From the NCBI GenBank assembly GCA_964416665.1, contig CAYQFA010000033.1, positions 1 through 7,285 on the forward strand: a stretch of DNA of 7,285 nucleotides, read 5' to 3'. The stretch is from JAKAGE01 sp964416665. Its GTDB lineage: Bacteria > Patescibacteriota > Minisyncoccia > UBA6257 > 2-01-FULL-56-20. Below are positions 5,044 to 7,285 of the stretch, one piece after another. The translations under genes and the position numbers were made by a program. Within the stretch, counting starts at the first letter, position 1. Each line of letters starts with the position of its first letter. The notes under the pieces are model-generated. The model was given only the letters and a program-made list of their open reading frames with translations. It was not told the origin of the DNA and made no database searches.

Positions 5044-6288
5044 CTACTCATATCGCAACGCTTCAATTGGATTTAATCCCGCTGCGCGACGCGCCGGATA
5101 ATAGCCAAAGATGATGCCGATCGCCGCCGAAACGAAGAAGGCCAGCAAAATATAGGGTATGGACACGCTCGTCGTGATTCCCGTAAAGAGGGATATGGCG
5201 ACGGCGGCAAGCCACCCCAATGCGATGCCGATCAATCCCCCGGTAAAAGTGAGCATCACCGATTCGGCGAGGAACTGAAGCGTGATGTCGTTCTTCTTTG
5301 CCCCGATCGCCTTTCGAAGGCCGATCTCCCGGGTGCGCTCGGTGACGGTCGTAAGCATCATGTTCATAATGCCGATGCCGCCGACGACAAGCGATATCGC
5401 GGCGATGGCGGCAAGGAGGGTCGTGAAGGTGCCGGTTACGGAGGATGCCGTGGAAACGATGCTCGCCTGGTTCAATATCGAAAAATCGGCCTGGGTGGGA
5501 TCCGAAATATTATGCCGCCCAAGGAGGAGTGTCGTGATGTCGTTCTGCACCTGCGTCATGGAATTTTGCGTGGCCGCCTCAACATCGACCTCGGTCAGAT
5601 AGCTTGTGCTTCCCAAAAGATAATGCTGGGCAGTCGAGAGCGGAACGTAGATCATATCGTCCTGATTGCTGAATCCGGAACCTCCCTTTGCCACTGTGAC
5701 CCCGACCACGGTGAATTCTACCCCTTTTATCTGGATCGTCTGACCAATCGCCATCTCGGGCGTCGCGCTCGCGTTGACACTCGGCGCGAACAACGCCTGC
5801 AATACCGTCGGGCCGATGACCGCGATACGATTCGAGTTACTGACGTCAGTATCGGTAATAAAATTCCCGGTATCGATGGAGAGGTTGCGCACTTGCGTGT
5901 AGGCCGGGGTCGTGCCCATCACGCTGGTATTGGTGTTCTCCGCCTTATAGATGACCTGGTATCTCCCGCTTACCTCCGGCGCGACGGCTGCCACGTTATT
6001 CACCGATTCGATCGCGGTCGCATCGTCCGGGGTGAGCGTTTGCGAACTCCCGGCAGCCGCCCGCACGTTGGACCCAAAACTCCTTGTCGCGCCCGGAGTG
6101 ATCATAACGAGATTCGCGCCCAACGAGTTTATATTCGCGCTTATGGAGGCCTGTGATCCCTGACCGACCGCAACAAGCGCGATCACCGACGCGATGCCGA
6201 TTACGATGCCGAGCATCGTAAGTCCCGACCGCACTTTGTTCACGGTCACCGCACTGTAGGTTTCTTCAAAAAGATCACGTGTTGTCAT
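5044..6288 (-). CDS. MacB/FtsX-type ABC transporter permease
   Basis: A 414-residue permease of the MacB-like (type VII, mechanotransmission) ABC family, without the fused ATPase of E. coli MacB. The N-terminal segment LFEETYSAVTVNKVRSGLTM leads into TM1 (about 22-44). A large extracytoplasmic MacB periplasmic-core-like domain follows (about 45-285), then three C-terminal membrane segments (about 286-312, 335-367, 375-397). The family's cytoplasmic motifs are intact: GGIGIMNMM ... TERTREIGLRKAIGAKK (303-332) and the C-terminal GYYPARRAAGLNPIEALRYE. Its start overlaps the ATPase gene by 14 nt, so the two are probably translationally coupled. With the upstream adaptor this makes a MacA-MacB-type tripartite arrangement. 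Such pumps export peptides, lipids or drugs and in some cases lipoproteins (LolCE relatives); the substrate cannot be told here. No key motif is missing. Confidence 0.94.
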   Translation of the reverse strand: MTTRDLFEETYSAVTVNKVRSGLTMLGIVIGIASVIALVAVGQGSQASISANINSLGANLVMITPGATRSFGSNVRAAAGSSQTLTPDDATAIESVNNVAAVAPEVSGRYQVIYKAENTNTSVMGTTPAYTQVRNLSIDTGNFITDTDVSNSNRIAVIGPTVLQALFAPSVNASATPEMAIGQTIQIKGVEFTVVGVTVAKGGSGFSNQDDMIYVPLSTAQHYLLGSTSYLTEVDVEAATQNSMTQVQNDITTLLLGRHNISDPTQADFSILNQASIVSTASSVTGTFTTLLAAIAAISLVVGGIGIMNMMLTTVTERTREIGLRKAIGAKKNDITLQFLAESVMLTFTGGLIGIALGWLAAVAISLFTGITTSVSIPYILLAFFVSAAIGIIFGYYPARRAAGLNPIEALRYE

Positions 6289-7018
6289 GGGGAATATTTT
6301 CTTCGTTACGGGCCATTCGTTTTTTGGTATTCTTTTCGTCGGTCAGGATCGCGCCGTCGCGGATGTGGATGATACGATCGGCGTGCTCCGCCACATAAGG
6401 CTCGTGGGTGATGAGCACCACCGTTTTTCCATGCTGCATATTCAGGTTTTGAAAGGTGTGCAACACTATCTCTCCGGTCTTCGAATCGAGGTTTCCCGTC
6501 GGCTCATCGGCAAGGATGAGCGTCGGATCGTTCACAAGCGATCGCGCGATGGCAACCCGCTGCATCATGCCTCCGGATATCTGGTTCGAGTGGTACGACC
6601 AAAACGCCTCAGGAAACGCCGCATCGGTGAGCGCCTTTTTGGCGATCACCTCACGCTCCTCCTTTGGCATATTCGCATAGATGAGCGGGAGAGAAACGTT
6701 GCGCAGAACGCTGGTGCGGGGAAGCAGGTTGAACGATTGGAACACGAACCCGATCTTCTCGCGACGGATATCGGCAAGCTCGTCTTCGGAAAGCTTTGAA
6801 ACGTCCTTGCCATCCAAGAAATACTCGCCGCTCGTCGGGGTATCAAGCGCGCCCAAAACATGCATGAGTGTCGATTTGCCCGAACCCGACGGTCCCATGA
6901 TGGCAACGAACTCGCCTTCCTTGATGGAAAAGGTGATGCCCTTCAAAACCACCACCTCGGTCTCCCCCATGCCATAAGCTTTTTTGATGTTTTTACATAC
7001 GATGATATCTTCTTTCAT
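6275..7018 (-). CDS. ABC transporter ATPase, MacB/LolD-type
   Basis: A 247-residue nucleotide-binding subunit expected to power the adjacent permease as a dimer. Walker A is GPSGSGKST (42-50), the Q-loop is FVFQSFNLLP (Q94), the signature is ISGGMMQR (147-154), Walker B is LILADE (167-172, with D171 and E172), the D-loop is GNLDS and the switch histidine is H205 (THEP). The FQSFNLLPRTSVLRNVSLPL stretch is typical of the LolD/FtsE/MacB-ATPase branch. The signature differs from the usual LSGGQQQR: Ile for Leu and Met at two Gln positions. A short basic linker extends past the core (about 225-247), its end overlapping the permease start by 14 nt. The gene begins 23 nt after the adaptor stop, and no Shine-Dalgarno site is evident before the ATG at 7018. 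MacB-type identity rests on the neighbours as well as the sequence. Confidence 0.95.
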   Translation of the reverse strand: MKEDIIVCKNIKKAYGMGETEVVVLKGITFSIKEGEFVAIMGPSGSGKSTLMHVLGALDTPTSGEYFLDGKDVSKLSEDELADIRREKIGFVFQSFNLLPRTSVLRNVSLPLIYANMPKEEREVIAKKALTDAAFPEAFWSYHSNQISGGMMQRVAIARSLVNDPTLILADEPTGNLDSKTGEIVLHTFQNLNMQHGKTVVLITHEPYVAEHADRIIHIRDGAILTDEKNTKKRMARNEENIPHDNT

Positions 7019-7041
7019 TCGTTGGTCGTTATTATCCGCTG

Positions 7042-7285
7042 TTATCCCCCGGCACCGGCGCGAACCGCACCGCCTCCTCCGCCACCACCGGTAAATCTTG
7101 CGCCACCGCCTCCGGCGCCGCCAAGAAGCTGAAGCGCGCTTCCTCCGGTCGTAGCCGTGGTCTTCGTAGCGGTCGTTGATTTGACGGTCTGTACGATGAT
7201 CTGGTCACCGGCGTTCACGCCGGAGGTGATCTCGGTCATGGTGCTGTTTGCCAATCCCGTTGTGACCGGCACTTCCTTCGTCGCC
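7042..7285 (-). CDS. C-terminus of a MacA/HlyD-like membrane-fusion adaptor, 5'-truncated by the window edge
   Basis: About 80 codons are visible and the frame remains open to the window edge, so the GTG at 7272 is internal and not a start. The segment VPVTTGLANSTMTEITSGVNAGDQII is the characteristic membrane-proximal end of MacA/RND-type adaptors (V-x-x-G-L-x-x-x-x-x-T-E-I-x-S-G-V/L-x-x-G-D). It is followed by a Thr/Lys-rich spacer and a Gly-rich tail (LLGGAGGGGARFTGG ... GAVRAGAGG), presumably disordered. The gene ends 23 nt before the ATPase, giving the gene order adaptor-ATPase-permease of macAB-like operons. It is a different gene from the adaptor at 1-723; the visible pieces cover opposite ends, so they cannot be compared. 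Confidence 0.85.
   Translation of the reverse strand, partial: ATKEVPVTTGLANSTMTEITSGVNAGDQIIVQTVKSTTATKTTATTGGSALQLLGGAGGGGARFTGGGGGGGAVRAGAGG

Noticed and set aside
7060..7140. Tandem DNA repeat of GCC/ACC units
   Set aside because: The repetition is the codon-level result of a Gly-rich protein tail in the adaptor's frame, with no regular repeat unit.
7042..7272. A complete 76-residue small Gly-rich protein starting at GTG 7272
   Set aside because: The frame stays open to the window edge and the sequence is the conserved C-terminus of an adaptor, so this is a fragment of a larger gene.

Overview
The window looks like a chromosomal segment from a small-genome bacterium, most plausibly Patescibacteria/CPR of the Parcubacteria type. 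This is inferred from family content and style: MacAB-like transporters with Gly-rich adaptors, a small membrane-anchored DUF5666-like protein, a HlyD-type adaptor with an unusual mid-protein insert, and weak or absent Shine-Dalgarno sites. TGA is used as a normal stop (marR-like gene, ABC ATPase), which argues against the TGA=Gly code of Gracilibacteria/SR1. No phylogenetic marker gene is present, so the assignment is tentative.

Every supported gene lies on the minus strand, so transcription runs from high to low coordinates. Region A (7285-4550) is a MacAB-like export module: the C-terminus of a membrane-fusion adaptor, an ABC ATPase, a MacB/FtsX-type permease overlapping the ATPase by 14 nt, and a small anchored DUF5666-like protein. 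It ends at a perfect 15-bp hairpin terminator (4515-4548). Region B (4500-1249) has its own candidate promoter and encodes two overlapping GH130-family proteins. The first is a single-domain enzyme with a very basic N-terminal tail. The second is a tandem two-domain protein. Together they give three GH130-like domains, all keeping the CEDPR acid motif, but the first domain of the tandem protein has lost the usual YH histidine. Region C (1231-1) starts with a full-consensus promoter, TTGACA-16 bp-TATAAT. It drives a MarR-family repressor whose stop overlaps the start of a second HlyD/MacA-like adaptor (ATGA); the adaptor runs off the window.

The picture is two separate efflux modules, one under a probably autoregulated MarR repressor, with a mannoside-active (by family) cytoplasmic GH130 pair between them. 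No RNA gene, mobile element or CRISPR array was seen. There is no gene-free stretch over 300 bases; the longest is 4385-4549, which holds the terminator, a promoter and a DnaA-box match.
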